DNA of 48,511 nucleotides from NCBI GenBank assembly GCA_027943245.1, contig JANDJZ010000373.1:1-48511 (forward strand). Reading direction: 5' to 3'. The translations under genes and the position numbers were made by a program. How positions within the stretch are numbered: the first letter of the stretch is position 1; each line of letters opens with the position of its first letter. A model generated the notes under the pieces. The model did not search any database and was not told the origin of the DNA. It saw nothing but the letters and a program-made list of their open reading frames with translations. Below are positions 36,914 through 45,388 of this stretch, piece after piece. Source of the stretch: Acanthamoeba sp. SK_2022b. Taxonomy: Eukaryota > Discosea > Longamoebia > Acanthamoebidae.

Positions 36914-37271
36914 ATACAGTCCTTTTATCACTACGGTTTATTTAATTCGCCTCTGCGTTGTAATGTATAAATACCGGGTGGGAATAATGTGATCCAGATG
37001 CGTTTTATCCGATTGGATTAAAAATTCGTTGAATTAAATCGCCATTGTTAGAAGTTTTTTTATAAATGCTTTTTTTCGTCTGGATTAACTAATATTCAGG
37101 CGATTAAGTTATTTTTTCTAACAATAGATAAAGTGTGACCGTACTCACCTCTGGGCGTGGTTTTAATTTGTAGCTTGATCATTAACCTTTTCGCTGGATT
37201 CAATGCATCGCCGCGCCGCCGGTGCGGGAAATATTGCCGATATTATTAAATGCTGTCTTAAGGATATCACC
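36914..37271. promoter_or_regulatory. Control region between allD and fdrA (358 bp, no gene)
   Basis: This gap is markedly AT-rich and separates the leftward allD operon from the rightward fdrA operon. It contains an inverted repeat (ATTGTTAGAA at 37044-37053 and TTCTAACAAT at 37116-37125) and a CRP-like site at 37134-37149. In E. coli AllS activates allD, so the repeat is a candidate AllS target. No small gene was seen. Confidence 0.7.
37134..37149. promoter_or_regulatory. Candidate CRP binding site
   Basis: TGTGA-CCGTAC-TCACC matches the CRP consensus TGTGA-N6-TCACA in nine of ten core positions and is flanked by A/T-rich bases. It lies 122 bp before fdrA and would also be upstream of allD. 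Confidence 0.6.
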
Positions 37272-38939
37272 ATGATCCATGCTTTTATTAAAAAGGGGAG
37301 CTTTCAGGATTCCGTCAGCCTGATGTTGATCTCCCGCAAACTCAGTGAATCTCCCAAGGTCGAGGAAATATCCGTCATGATGGGGACACCGGCCAATAAA
37401 TCCTTATTGGAGGTGACCGGTTTCTGGCACCCGCAGTTTAGCGAAGCGACGCCGAACGATATTTGCGTGGCGATCAAAGCGGAGTCCGCCGACGAGACGA
37501 TCGCCGAGGAGATCGGCGCGGCGCTGGAGACGGCGCTCAAGGCGATTGCGCAGGGGAGCCAGGGCGGCAAAAAACTGCTGCGGGCGCGCAGCTGGCGCAC
37601 CGCCAGGCAGAAGCTGCCCGCCGCCAATCTGGCGCTGATCTCGATCGCCGGCGAATACGCGGCGGAGCTGGCGGATAGCGCGCTGGAAGACGGCTGCAAC
37701 GTGATGATGTTCTCCGACAACGTCAGCGTGGCGCAGGAAGTGGCGCTGAAAACCAAGGCGCGCGAGCGCGGGCTGATCGTGATGGGGCCGGACTGCGGCA
37801 CCGCCTGCATCGCCGGCGCGCCGCTGGCGTTCGCCAACGTGGCGCCCGCCGGCTCTATCGGCGTAGTGGGCGCCTCCGGCACCGGCATTCAGGAGCTTAT
37901 TTCGCAAATTACCCTGGCAGGCCAGGGCATCTCGCACGCCATTGGCCTCGGCGGGCGGGATTTGACGGCGGAGATCGGCGGCATCAGCGCCATCAGCGCG
38001 CTGCGCATGCTGGCAGCGGATCCGCAGAGTCTTGTGCTGGCGTTCGTGTCCAAACCGCCGGCACCCGAGGTGCGCCAACGGGTGATCGACGAGATGAAAG
38101 CGCTCGGCAAGCCGGTGGTGGCGCTGTTCCTCGGCGCGCAGTCCGCCGTGCGCCAGGAGGGCAACATCACGTTCGCCGCCACGCTGGATGAAGCGGCGCG
38201 GCTGGCGGCGATGCTGGGCTGCGTGCAGCAACAGGCGGCGCAGCAGCCAGCGGTCCCCGGCGGCAAAATCGCCGGGCTGTACGCCGGCGGCACGCTGGCG
38301 GCCGAATGCGCGATGCTGCTGGCGGAAAAACTGTCCCTGCCGGTGGATAGCGAACACCCGCGCGGCGCCATGCTGGTGGCCGACGGCCATCGCATTATCG
38401 ACATGGGCGATGACTTTTATACCCAGGGGCGCCCGCACCCGATGATTGACCCGACCGCCCGCAATCAAGAAATCGCCCGCCTGGCGCAGCAGCCGCAGAC
38501 TGGCGTGTTGCTGCTGGACGTGGTGATCGGCTTCGGCGCTCAGGACGATCCGGCGGCGTCGCTGGCGGCTGAGGTGGCCAACGTGCGCGCGGCGCGCGGC
38601 GCGGCCCACCCGCTGGCGGCAATCGCCACCGTCACCGGCACCGAACAGGATCCGCAGCAGCGCTCGCGGCAAATCGCCACCCTGCAGGAAGCCGGCATCG
38701 CGGTGATGCCGTCGCTGCCGGCGGCGGTCGCGCTGGCGCATCAGCTGATTACCCCCGTCTTACCCGCACCCGAACGCGAACGGCCGGCCTTGCTGGACGG
38801 CGTCGCGGTGATCAACGCCGGGCTGCGCAGCTTCGCCGATGACCTGCAAACCAGCGACATTCCGGTGGTGCATTACCAGTGGGCGCCGGTAGCCGGTGGC
38901 GATCAACGATTAGCCAACATCTTGAAAAAATTAAAGTAA
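37272..38939 (+). CDS. fdrA: Oxamate carbamoyltransferase subunit FdrA (AllF)
   Basis: FdrA has the fold of succinyl-CoA synthetase alpha/CoA-ligase proteins, and its 555 residues equal E. coli FdrA when started at 37272 (AAGGA upstream). Matching blocks are FIKKGSFQDSVSLMLISRKL, ALISIAGEYAAELAD, MGPDCGTACIAG, GVVGASGTGIQEL and AIGLGGRDL. With YlbE and YlbF it is reported to form the oxamate carbamoyltransferase (AllFGH) that phosphorolyses oxalurate to oxamate and carbamoyl phosphate. It opens the operon fdrA-ylbE-ylbF-ybcF. Confidence 0.94.
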   Translation: MIHAFIKKGSFQDSVSLMLISRKLSESPKVEEISVMMGTPANKSLLEVTGFWHPQFSEATPNDICVAIKAESADETIAEEIGAALETALKAIAQGSQGGKKLLRARSWRTARQKLPAANLALISIAGEYAAELADSALEDGCNVMMFSDNVSVAQEVALKTKARERGLIVMGPDCGTACIAGAPLAFANVAPAGSIGVVGASGTGIQELISQITLAGQGISHAIGLGGRDLTAEIGGISAISALRMLAADPQSLVLAFVSKPPAPEVRQRVIDEMKALGKPVVALFLGAQSAVRQEGNITFAATLDEAARLAAMLGCVQQQAAQQPAVPGGKIAGLYAGGTLAAECAMLLAEKLSLPVDSEHPRGAMLVADGHRIIDMGDDFYTQGRPHPMIDPTARNQEIARLAQQPQTGVLLLDVVIGFGAQDDPAASLAAEVANVRAARGAAHPLAAIATVTGTEQDPQQRSRQIATLQEAGIAVMPSLPAAVALAHQLITPVLPAPERERPALLDGVAVINAGLRSFADDLQTSDIPVVHYQWAPVAGGDQRLANILKKLK

Positions 38940-38948
38940 GGAACCGCT

Positions 38949-40214
38949 ATGTACGCAACGATTGAGCAAGCAAACGCCGCCGTTATCGCCCGTATCCGCG
39001 AGGCGCGCCCGCACTGGCAGGATGTGGATCTGGCGCACCGCTTGATCCCGCAGCTGGCCGAAGGGCGCAAGCTGCTGCATGCCGGCCCGCCGGTCACCTG
39101 GCAAGAGATGAGCGGCCCGGTGCGCGGCGCCTGCATCGGTGCCTGCCTGTTCGAAGGCTGGGCGCAGGATGAGCAGCAGGCGCTGGCGCTGCTGGCGCAG
39201 GGGGAAATCGAGTTTATCCCGTGCCACAGCGTGAGCGCGGTGGGGCCGATGGGCGGCATCACCTCGGCCCACATGCCGATGGTGGTGGTCAGGAACACCG
39301 TTCACGGCAATTACGCCTACTGCAACATGAACGAAGGCATCGGCAAAGTGATGCGCTTCGGCGCCTACGGCGAGGACGTGCAGCAGCGCCTGCGCTGGAT
39401 GCGCGACTCGCTGGCCCCGGTGCTGAAAGCGGTGCTGGCGACGCTGGAGGAAGGGATCGATCTGACCGCGCTGATGGCGCAGGCGATCAGCATGGGGGAC
39501 GAATTCCACCAGCGCAATATCGCGGCCTCGGCGCTGCTGATGCGCAGGCTGGCGCCGGAGATCAGCCTGCTGCCGCGCGATAAGGCGGAGCTGGCGCAGG
39601 TGATGCAGTTCCTCAGCATCACCGATCAGTTCTTCCTCAATCTGGCGATGGCCTACTGCAAGGCGGCGATGGACGCCGGGGCGGAGATTGAGCAGGGCAC
39701 CATCGTCACGGTAATGACCCGCAACGGCAAGAATTTCGGCATCAAGATCAGCGGGATGGGCGATCGTTGGTTCACCGCGCCGGTGAACACGCCGGAAGGG
39801 CTGTTCTTCTCCGGCTTCAGCCAGGCAGACGCCAACCCGGACATCGGCGACAGCGCGATCACCGAAACCTTCGGCATTGGCGGCGCGGCGATGGTGGCGG
39901 CACCGGGCGTGACGCGCTTCGTCGGGGCTTCCGGCGGCATGAGCGCCGCCACCGACATCTCCGAGGAAATGGCGGAAATCTACCTCGAGCGCAACATGAT
40001 GCTGCAGATCCCGACCTGGGACTTCCAGGGCGCCTGCCTGGGGCTGGATGCCCGGCGGGTGGTGGAAACCGGCATCACGCCGCTGATCAACACCGGCATC
40101 GCCCACCGCGAAGCCGGGGTCGGGCAAATTGGCGCCGGTACGGTGCGTGCACCGCTCGGCTGCTTCGAGAAAGCGATCGAAGCGCTGGCCGACAAGCTCG
40201 GCATTACGGCGTAA
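38949..40214 (+). CDS. ylbE: Oxamate carbamoyltransferase subunit YlbE (AllG), DUF1116
   Basis: This 421-residue DUF1116 protein follows fdrA by 9 bp, with AAGGA before its start. It shows the family's Gly-rich segments CHSVSAVGPMGGITSAHMP and GGAAMVAAPGVTRFVGASGG and no signal peptide or membrane segment, so it is cytosolic. It is reported as a required component of the three-part oxamate carbamoyltransferase; its individual chemistry is not clear to me. Confidence 0.9.
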   Translation: MYATIEQANAAVIARIREARPHWQDVDLAHRLIPQLAEGRKLLHAGPPVTWQEMSGPVRGACIGACLFEGWAQDEQQALALLAQGEIEFIPCHSVSAVGPMGGITSAHMPMVVVRNTVHGNYAYCNMNEGIGKVMRFGAYGEDVQQRLRWMRDSLAPVLKAVLATLEEGIDLTALMAQAISMGDEFHQRNIAASALLMRRLAPEISLLPRDKAELAQVMQFLSITDQFFLNLAMAYCKAAMDAGAEIEQGTIVTVMTRNGKNFGIKISGMGDRWFTAPVNTPEGLFFSGFSQADANPDIGDSAITETFGIGGAAMVAAPGVTRFVGASGGMSAATDISEEMAEIYLERNMMLQIPTWDFQGACLGLDARRVVETGITPLINTGIAHREAGVGQIGAGTVRAPLGCFEKAIEALADKLGITA

Positions 40215-40230
40215 GCGAACGGAGGCGCAT

Positions 40231-41100
40231 ATGGACATTATCGCGTTGGCCGGCAGCCGCCATGCGACGCAGGATTACGGCGCGCTGCGCTGCGTCGGCA
40301 GCTTCAACAACGCGATCAATTTCCTGACGGAAAACGCACGGCTGCTGACGCTGCACCGCGCCGGCAGCGGCCTGAGCCCGATGGGGTGGCAGCTCGGCGC
40401 GCGGGATTTCGATCGCGTGCGGCGTGCGGTGCCGTCCGTACGACGCTGCGCTTTCTCCGCCGCAGGCATCACGTTGGGGGCGCTCCTGGTGCGGCCCGCC
40501 GCGGCGGCGCGGGATCTGGCGCTGGCGCCGCGTGCGGCCATTGCCGATCGGCCGCTGACGGCGGTATTGCAGCGCTGCACGGCGCAGTGCGGGTTGCACG
40601 GCGAGCTGGGCCGATTGGTGAGGCAGCCGTTAACGCCGGAGCCGGCCGCGCTGGTGCGGGATTTTTCCCGTTGGCTGCGGGGCGACACGGTCGACTGGCA
40701 CCAGGCGCTGGGCAAGGGGCCGGGGCTGACGCCGAGCAACGACGACACCTTGCTCGGCCTGCTGCTGAGCGCCCACCTCGACAGCCGCATCCCGGTTAGC
40801 GGGCTGGCGCCGTTTTTCGCCCAGACGCCACCGCTGGACGCGCTGACCACGCTGGTGAGCGCGCACTACCTGCGTTACGCCGAGCAGGGCCTGTTCGCCA
40901 CGCCGCTGCATGCGTTGGCGCAGGGGCTGCGGGCGCCTGAAGGCGTATCGGCGGCGGTGGCGGCGGTGCTGAGCCTGGGGCACTTCTCGGGAGCGGACAC
41001 GCTGCTGGGTGTGTGGCTGGGGGTGACGACGATTAACGCACTGTGCGGCGCGCGGTGTGAACACGAGGGCCGGATCGCGGATCCGGCCGGGACGGTATGA
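40231..41100 (+). CDS. ylbF: Oxamate carbamoyltransferase subunit YlbF (AllH), DUF2877
   Basis: The 289-residue DUF2877 protein starts at 40231 with a GGAGG site, 16 bp after ylbE; a longer overlapping frame from 40129 is a shadow. Recognisable family pieces are FNNAINFLTENARLLTLHRAG at the N-terminus and GKGPGLTPSNDDTLLGLL in the middle. It is somewhat longer than E. coli YlbF (about 271). The third component of the AllFGH enzyme by context and family. Confidence 0.88.
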   Translation: MDIIALAGSRHATQDYGALRCVGSFNNAINFLTENARLLTLHRAGSGLSPMGWQLGARDFDRVRRAVPSVRRCAFSAAGITLGALLVRPAAAARDLALAPRAAIADRPLTAVLQRCTAQCGLHGELGRLVRQPLTPEPAALVRDFSRWLRGDTVDWHQALGKGPGLTPSNDDTLLGLLLSAHLDSRIPVSGLAPFFAQTPPLDALTTLVSAHYLRYAEQGLFATPLHALAQGLRAPEGVSAAVAAVLSLGHFSGADTLLGVWLGVTTINALCGARCEHEGRIADPAGTV

Positions 41101-41121
41101 TTTCAACTACGGGTGCAAACC

Positions 41122-42024
41122 ATGAAAACCTTGGTCATTGCGTTGGGCGGCAACGCCCTGTTGCAGCGCGGAGCCGTGCTCTCTGCGGAAAATCAGTATA
41201 AGAGCATCGCCCTCATCGCCGACGCCATCGGCAAGCTGGCGCAGAAATACCGCATTGCCATCGTACACGGCAACGGGCCGCAGGTGGGGCTGCTGGCGTT
41301 GCAGAACCTGGCGTACCGCGATGTGCCGCCCTATCCGCTGGATATTCTGGTGGCCGAAAGCCAGGGCATGATCGGCTATATGCTGGCGCAGCAGTTGAGC
41401 GCCAGCCATCCGCAGCAGCCGGTGTCCACGCTGCTGACGCGGGTGCTGGTGGATGCGCAGGATGCGGATTATCAGGCGCCGAGCAAGTTCATCGGGCCGG
41501 TGTATGCGCCGGAACAGCGGCAGGCGCTGGAGGCCAAATACGGCTGGACGCTGAAGGCGGACGGCAACTACATCCGCCGGGTGGTGCCTTCGCCGGCGCC
41601 GCAAAAGATCCTCGACATCGAGGCGATCACGCTGCTGCTGTCGCAGCGGCACATCGTGATCTGCAACGGCGGCGGCGGTATCCCGATGATCGCCGGCGAG
41701 CATGGGCTGACGGGCAGCGAAGCGGTGATCGACAAAGATCTGGCGGCGGCGCTGTTGGCGGAGCAGGTGGGGGCCGATCATCTGGTGATCCTCACCGATG
41801 CCGACGCGGTGTACCAGGAGTGGGGCACGCCGCGCCAGCGCGCTATCCGGCGCGCCACCACGCAGGAACTGGCGCCGATGGCGGTGGCGGACGGCGCCAT
41901 GGGGCCGAAGATCATGGCGGTCAGCCGCTTTGTCGATCGCACCGGGCGGACGGCTCATATCGGTGGCCTGCAGGATATCGACGCGGTGCTGGCGGGCCAG
42001 GCCGGCACCTCTATTTTGCCTTAG
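41122..42024 (+). CDS. ybcF: Carbamate kinase-like protein YbcF (AllK)
   Basis: This 300-residue amino-acid-kinase-family protein makes ATP from carbamoyl phosphate and ADP, the energy-yielding end of oxalurate fermentation. Motifs are ALGGNALLQRG at the N-terminus, HGNGPQVGLLALQ, ICNGGGGIP, the SEAVIDKDLAAALLA block, and LTDADAVY. It closely matches E. coli YbcF. The ATG at 41122 aligns with the family; a GTG at 41113 is possible. It is last in the fdrA operon, 21 bp after ylbF. Confidence 0.94.
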   Translation: MKTLVIALGGNALLQRGAVLSAENQYKSIALIADAIGKLAQKYRIAIVHGNGPQVGLLALQNLAYRDVPPYPLDILVAESQGMIGYMLAQQLSASHPQQPVSTLLTRVLVDAQDADYQAPSKFIGPVYAPEQRQALEAKYGWTLKADGNYIRRVVPSPAPQKILDIEAITLLLSQRHIVICNGGGGIPMIAGEHGLTGSEAVIDKDLAAALLAEQVGADHLVILTDADAVYQEWGTPRQRAIRRATTQELAPMAVADGAMGPKIMAVSRFVDRTGRTAHIGGLQDIDAVLAGQAGTSILP

Positions 42025-42035
42025 CCGCCGTCGGT

Positions 42036-42063
42036 TTATCCGCGCCCGCGCTGGCGCGGATAA
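42036..42063 (+). terminator. Stem-loop after ybcF, possible terminator
   Basis: A perfect 11-bp stem (TTATCCGCGCC / GGCGCGGATAA) with loop CGCGCT lies 12 bp after the ybcF stop. No T-run follows, so termination may need Rho or be incomplete. Confidence 0.5.
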
Positions 42064-42218
42064 GTATGCCTAAATGGCATGATTTCAATAATTTTTATTC
42101 ATTTCATGATGTTGCTCGCCTTGGCTAGAGTAAAAACACCCCCGTATTTACCGTCAAAAATTTGTCATTTTTATTTGCGACTATGCTTTTTGAAATGACA
42201 TTTCGGCCAAGGATTGTT

Positions 42219-43370
42219 ATGGATTCGCTCAGTGTTGATGAACTCGCCCAGAAGAAGGATCGCTGGTATCGCATTGTGGAGGAGATGTTGGCGGAAGCCG
42301 GCGTCGCCATCAACGGCCCGCGCGCCTGGGATATCCGGGTGCACAACCCGGCGCTGTTCAAACGCATTTTGCAGGAAGGCTCGCTCGGTTTTGGCGAAGG
42401 CTATATGGACGGCTGGTGGGAGTGCGAACGGCTGGACATGCTGTTCACCCGCATTCTGCAGGCCGGCGTCGATGAGCGGCTGCCGAAAAGCCTGAGCGAC
42501 ATCGCGCGCGTTGCCTATGCCCGGCTGTTCAACCGCCAATCGCGCAAGCGCGCCTGGCAGGTGGGCAAAGAGCACTACGACATCGGCAACGACCTGTTCC
42601 GGGCGATGCTCGATCCTTACATGCAATACTCTTGCGGCTACTGGAAAGAGGCGCAGACGCTCGAGCAGGCGCAGCAGGCCAAGCTGCGGATGATCTGCGA
42701 AAAACTGCAGCTGAAACCGGGCATGACGCTGCTGGATATCGGCTGCGGCTGGGGCGGGTTGGCGCAGTTTGCGGCGCAAAACTACGGCGTCTCGGTGCAC
42801 GGCGTGACCATTTCCGCCGAGCAGCAGAAGCTGGCGCAGGCACGCTGCGCCGGGCTGGACGTCGAGATCTTGCTGCAGGACTACCGCGATCTGGATCGCC
42901 AGTTCGATCGCATCGTATCGGTCGGCATGTTCGAGCACGTCGGGCCGAAAAACTATGAGACCTATTTCAGCGTCGCGGCGCGCAACCTGAAGCCGGATGG
43001 CCTGTTCCTGCTGCACACCATCGGTTCCAATCAGACCGATCTCAACGTCGACGCCTGGATAGACAAATACATCTTCCCCAACGGCTGCCTGCCTTCGGTG
43101 CGGCATATCGCCGAGGCCAGCGAAGGGCGTTTTGTGATGGAGGATTGGCACAACTTTGGCGCCGATTACGATCGCACGCTGATGGCCTGGCTGGAGAACT
43201 TCAAACGGGCGTGGCCAGAGTTGGCCGGCGGCTATTCCGAGCGCTTCGAACGCATGTTCACTTATTACCTGAACGCCTGCGCCGGCGCGTTCCGTTCGCG
43301 CAACATTCAGCTGTGGCAGGTGTTGTTCAGCCCGGCGGGCGTGGAAGGTGGGGTGCGGGTCTATCGCTGA
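42219..43370 (+). CDS. cfa: Cyclopropane-fatty-acyl-phospholipid synthase
   Basis: Cfa transfers a methylene from S-adenosylmethionine to unsaturated acyl chains of membrane phospholipids. The 383 residues (E. coli 382) show the bicarbonate-site region KEHYDIGNDLF and MQYSCGYWK (Cys139), the SAM motif LLDIGCGWGG at 171-180, and VSVGMFEHVGPKNYETYF. The start at 42219 has AAGGA 6 nt upstream; the ATG at 42162 would add 19 non-homologous residues. In E. coli cfa lies elsewhere; here it separates ybcF from cnoX. Its stop codon directly abuts a repeat element. Confidence 0.96.
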   Translation: MDSLSVDELAQKKDRWYRIVEEMLAEAGVAINGPRAWDIRVHNPALFKRILQEGSLGFGEGYMDGWWECERLDMLFTRILQAGVDERLPKSLSDIARVAYARLFNRQSRKRAWQVGKEHYDIGNDLFRAMLDPYMQYSCGYWKEAQTLEQAQQAKLRMICEKLQLKPGMTLLDIGCGWGGLAQFAAQNYGVSVHGVTISAEQQKLAQARCAGLDVEILLQDYRDLDRQFDRIVSVGMFEHVGPKNYETYFSVAARNLKPDGLFLLHTIGSNQTDLNVDAWIDKYIFPNGCLPSVRHIAEASEGRFVMEDWHNFGADYDRTLMAWLENFKRAWPELAGGYSERFERMFTYYLNACAGAFRSRNIQLWQVLFSPAGVEGGVRVYR

Positions 43371-43497
43371 TATCCCCGTCATATTTCAAGCTGCATCTGT
43401 GTTGGCTGCGTTTGCGCGCCCCGCTCGCTTACTTGAGTAAGCTCCCGGGGACTTACAAACTTGCCGCCTTGATGCAACTCGAACTATTTAGGGGATA
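43371..43497. repeat. MITE-like inverted-repeat element, copy 1 (127 bp)
   Basis: The element is bounded by TATCCCC (43371-43377) and GGGGATA (43491-43497). Inside, AAGCTGCATC mirrors GATGCAACT, and the centre is a perfect palindrome GCTTACTTGAGTAAGC flanked by CCCC and GGGG, so the whole would fold into one long imperfect hairpin. It starts at the base after the cfa stop codon. Similar elements are common between genes in Serratia and Yersinia by my recollection; they carry no coding sequence. Confidence 0.8.
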
Positions 43498-43524
43498 CCC
43501 TTCAATATTTACTTTGGGACAACA

Positions 43525-43655
43525 GATATACCCAATGGATTTCCAGTTGCGTCCAGGCGGCAAACGTGACAAACCCCAGGAGCTTAGATAACTAAGTGAC
43601 TGGGGTTCGAACATGCAGCCGATAACGATGCGGCTGGAAAGAAGAAGGGTATATC
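43525..43655. repeat. MITE-like inverted-repeat element, copy 2 (inverted, about 131 bp)
   Basis: GATATACCC (43525-43533) and GGGTATATC (43647-43655) are perfect 9-bp terminal inverted repeats. The core AACCCCAG (43572-43579) with CTGGGGTT (43600-43607) encloses a CTTAG/CTAAG hairpin. Its reverse complement aligns with the core of copy 1 (CCCC ... CTTA ... TAAGCTCC ... GGGG), so the two are relatives in opposite orientation, 27 bp apart. The right end overlaps two bases of the cnoX stop codon. Confidence 0.8.
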
Positions 43656-44508
43656 AGTACAGCAGGGAGTACAGCTGGCGGCGATACTTAGCGGCCAGCG
43701 CGTCGCCGGTGCCGAGCGCGGCCAGAATGTCCATCAGAGTCTTGCGCGCGTTGCCGTTGGCGGCGGCCAGATCTTTCTTCAGATGCCCCATCAGCAGCTC
43801 TAGCGCTTCTTCGTTACGCCCGACCTGATGCAGCTGCAGCGCCAGCTGCACTGCCAGCTCGACGTTGTCCGGCTGCTGCTGCACCTGCTGTTGCAGCTGT
43901 TGGATTTCCGGGGTGTCCGCCGCCTGCTTCAACAGTTCAATCTGCGCCACCAGGCCCTGATAGCGGGTATCGCGATCCTGCAGCGGGATGGTTGCCAGCA
44001 CCGCTTCGGCGTCTTCGCTACGGCTGAGCGCGATCTGGGTTTCGGCCAGGGTCAGGCCGATGTCGCTGCGCTGTTGGCTACTCTGCCAGGCGTCTTTCAG
44101 CAGCGGCAGCGCTTCGGCGGCGTTGCCGGCGGCCAGCAGTTCCTGCGCCTGCGCCAGTTTCAGGTCTTCTTCCTTCGGCAGGAAACGCTGCAGCAAGTCG
44201 CGGATCGCTTCTTCGGGCTGCGGGCCCTGGAAGCCGTCGACCGGCTGGCCGTCTTTGAACAGGTAGACCGTCGGAATGGAGCGCAGCCCGAATTGGGAGG
44301 CGATCATCTGTTCGGCGTCGCAGTCCACCTTGGCCAGAATAAACTGACCGGCGTATTCCGCCGCCAGCTTGTCCAGCACCGGCGTGAGCTGCAGGCAGTG
44401 TTGGCTGCGCTCGGACCAGAAGTAGAACAGCACCGGAATGGACATCGATTGTTCCAGCGTCTGGTGCAGGTTAGTTTCGTTAATATCAACAACAGCTTGA
44501 GCTAGCAT
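43654..44508 (-). CDS. cnoX: Chaperedoxin CnoX (YbbN), thioredoxin-like/TPR protein
   Basis: CnoX is a holdase that protects unfolding proteins under bleach or heat stress and hands them to GroEL and DnaK. Starting at 44508 gives 284 residues, the E. coli length. The N-terminal thioredoxin-like domain has SQHC at 35-38 in place of CxxC, so it should lack reductase activity as in E. coli. TPR-like helices fill the C-terminal half, ending [11 protein letters not shown]. The start has a GAGAG-rich leader. Convergent with cfa; the repeat element lies immediately after its stop. Confidence 0.95.
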   Translation of the reverse strand: MLAQAVVDINETNLHQTLEQSMSIPVLFYFWSERSQHCLQLTPVLDKLAAEYAGQFILAKVDCDAEQMIASQFGLRSIPTVYLFKDGQPVDGFQGPQPEEAIRDLLQRFLPKEEDLKLAQAQELLAAGNAAEALPLLKDAWQSSQQRSDIGLTLAETQIALSRSEDAEAVLATIPLQDRDTRYQGLVAQIELLKQAADTPEIQQLQQQVQQQPDNVELAVQLALQLHQVGRNEEALELLMGHLKKDLAAANGNARKTLMDILAALGTGDALAAKYRRQLYSLLY

Positions 44509-44585
44509 CTTTTTTCTCTCTGATCGTGCGGAGCCATGGGGTGTAGATGGGGGCGCGCCGCCATTCTTCAACCCCGGCGGGCGAA

Positions 44586-45362
44586 TTAAGCGTTGCTGCG
44601 CAGCAGCCAATCCAGACAGCGGCCCGGCAGAATGCGGCGCAGCACGCTCATGGCGTGCGCCAGCAGGGTCACCGGGTAGCGCAGTTTGGCGCGCGGGCTT
44701 TCCAGCGCGTGGCGCAGCTTGGGCAGAATGGCCTCCGGCGGCAGCGTCAGGCGCTTGGCGATGCCGGGGTTGTGCACCGGCTTGTCGCTCTGTGCCTGGT
44801 TGACGTTCTGGCTAAAGTGGGTAGAAATCGGCCCCGGTTCGATCAGGCTGACCTGAATGCCGCTGCCGTGCAGCTCCATGCGCAGCGCGTCCGACCAGGC
44901 CTCCAGCGCGAACTTGCTGGCGGCGTAGGCGCCGCGCCCGGCGCTGGAGACCAGCCCCATCACCGAGCTGGTCTGGATAATGCGCCCTTCGCCGTGCGGC
45001 AGCATTGCCGGCAACAGCAGCTGAGTCAGCTGGTGGGTGCCGAACAGGTTGGTGGCGAACTGCCGCTCCAGCTGGCTGCGCGAAATGCGGCTGAGCGGGC
45101 CGTAAACGCCGAAGCCGCCGTTGTTGAACAGGCCGTACAGGCGGCCGCCGGTCAGCGCGATCACCTCGGCGGCGGCGCGCTCGACGCTGGCGCTGTCGTC
45201 CAGATCCAGCTCGATGCCTTCCAGCCCGAGCTGGCGCATGTTTTCCACGTCCTGCGGCTTGCGACAGGCGGCCAGCACCCGGTAGCCGCGGTTGCGCAGA
45301 TCCTGCGCCGCAATCAGTCCAATCCCGCTGGAGCAGCCGGTTATCAATACTGCTTTTTGCAT
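44586..45362 (-). CDS. ybbO: Short-chain dehydrogenase/reductase YbbO
   Basis: The 258-residue classical SDR shows the cofactor motif TGCSSGIG (residues 8-15), NNGG (in [12 protein letters not shown]), the catalytic Ser (TSSVMGL) and YAASK with catalytic Tyr and Lys. E. coli YbbO reduces aldehydes and related carbonyls with NADPH; the natural substrate is uncertain. It lies between cnoX and tesA, all on the minus strand, with a 26-bp gap to tesA, so it is probably cotranscribed with tesA. Confidence 0.93.
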   Translation of the reverse strand: MQKAVLITGCSSGIGLIAAQDLRNRGYRVLAACRKPQDVENMRQLGLEGIELDLDDSASVERAAAEVIALTGGRLYGLFNNGGFGVYGPLSRISRSQLERQFATNLFGTHQLTQLLLPAMLPHGEGRIIQTSSVMGLVSSAGRGAYAASKFALEAWSDALRMELHGSGIQVSLIEPGPISTHFSQNVNQAQSDKPVHNPGIAKRLTLPPEAILPKLRHALESPRAKLRYPVTLLAHAMSVLRRILPGRCLDWLLRSNA

Positions 45363-45388
45363 AACTTTACCTAGTGTACGACCCTAAT

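Noticed and set aside
40129..40230. Extended start of ylbF inside ylbE
   Set aside because: The added residues are Arg-rich shadow of ylbE; GGAGG precedes the ATG at 40231 and the family N-terminus begins there.
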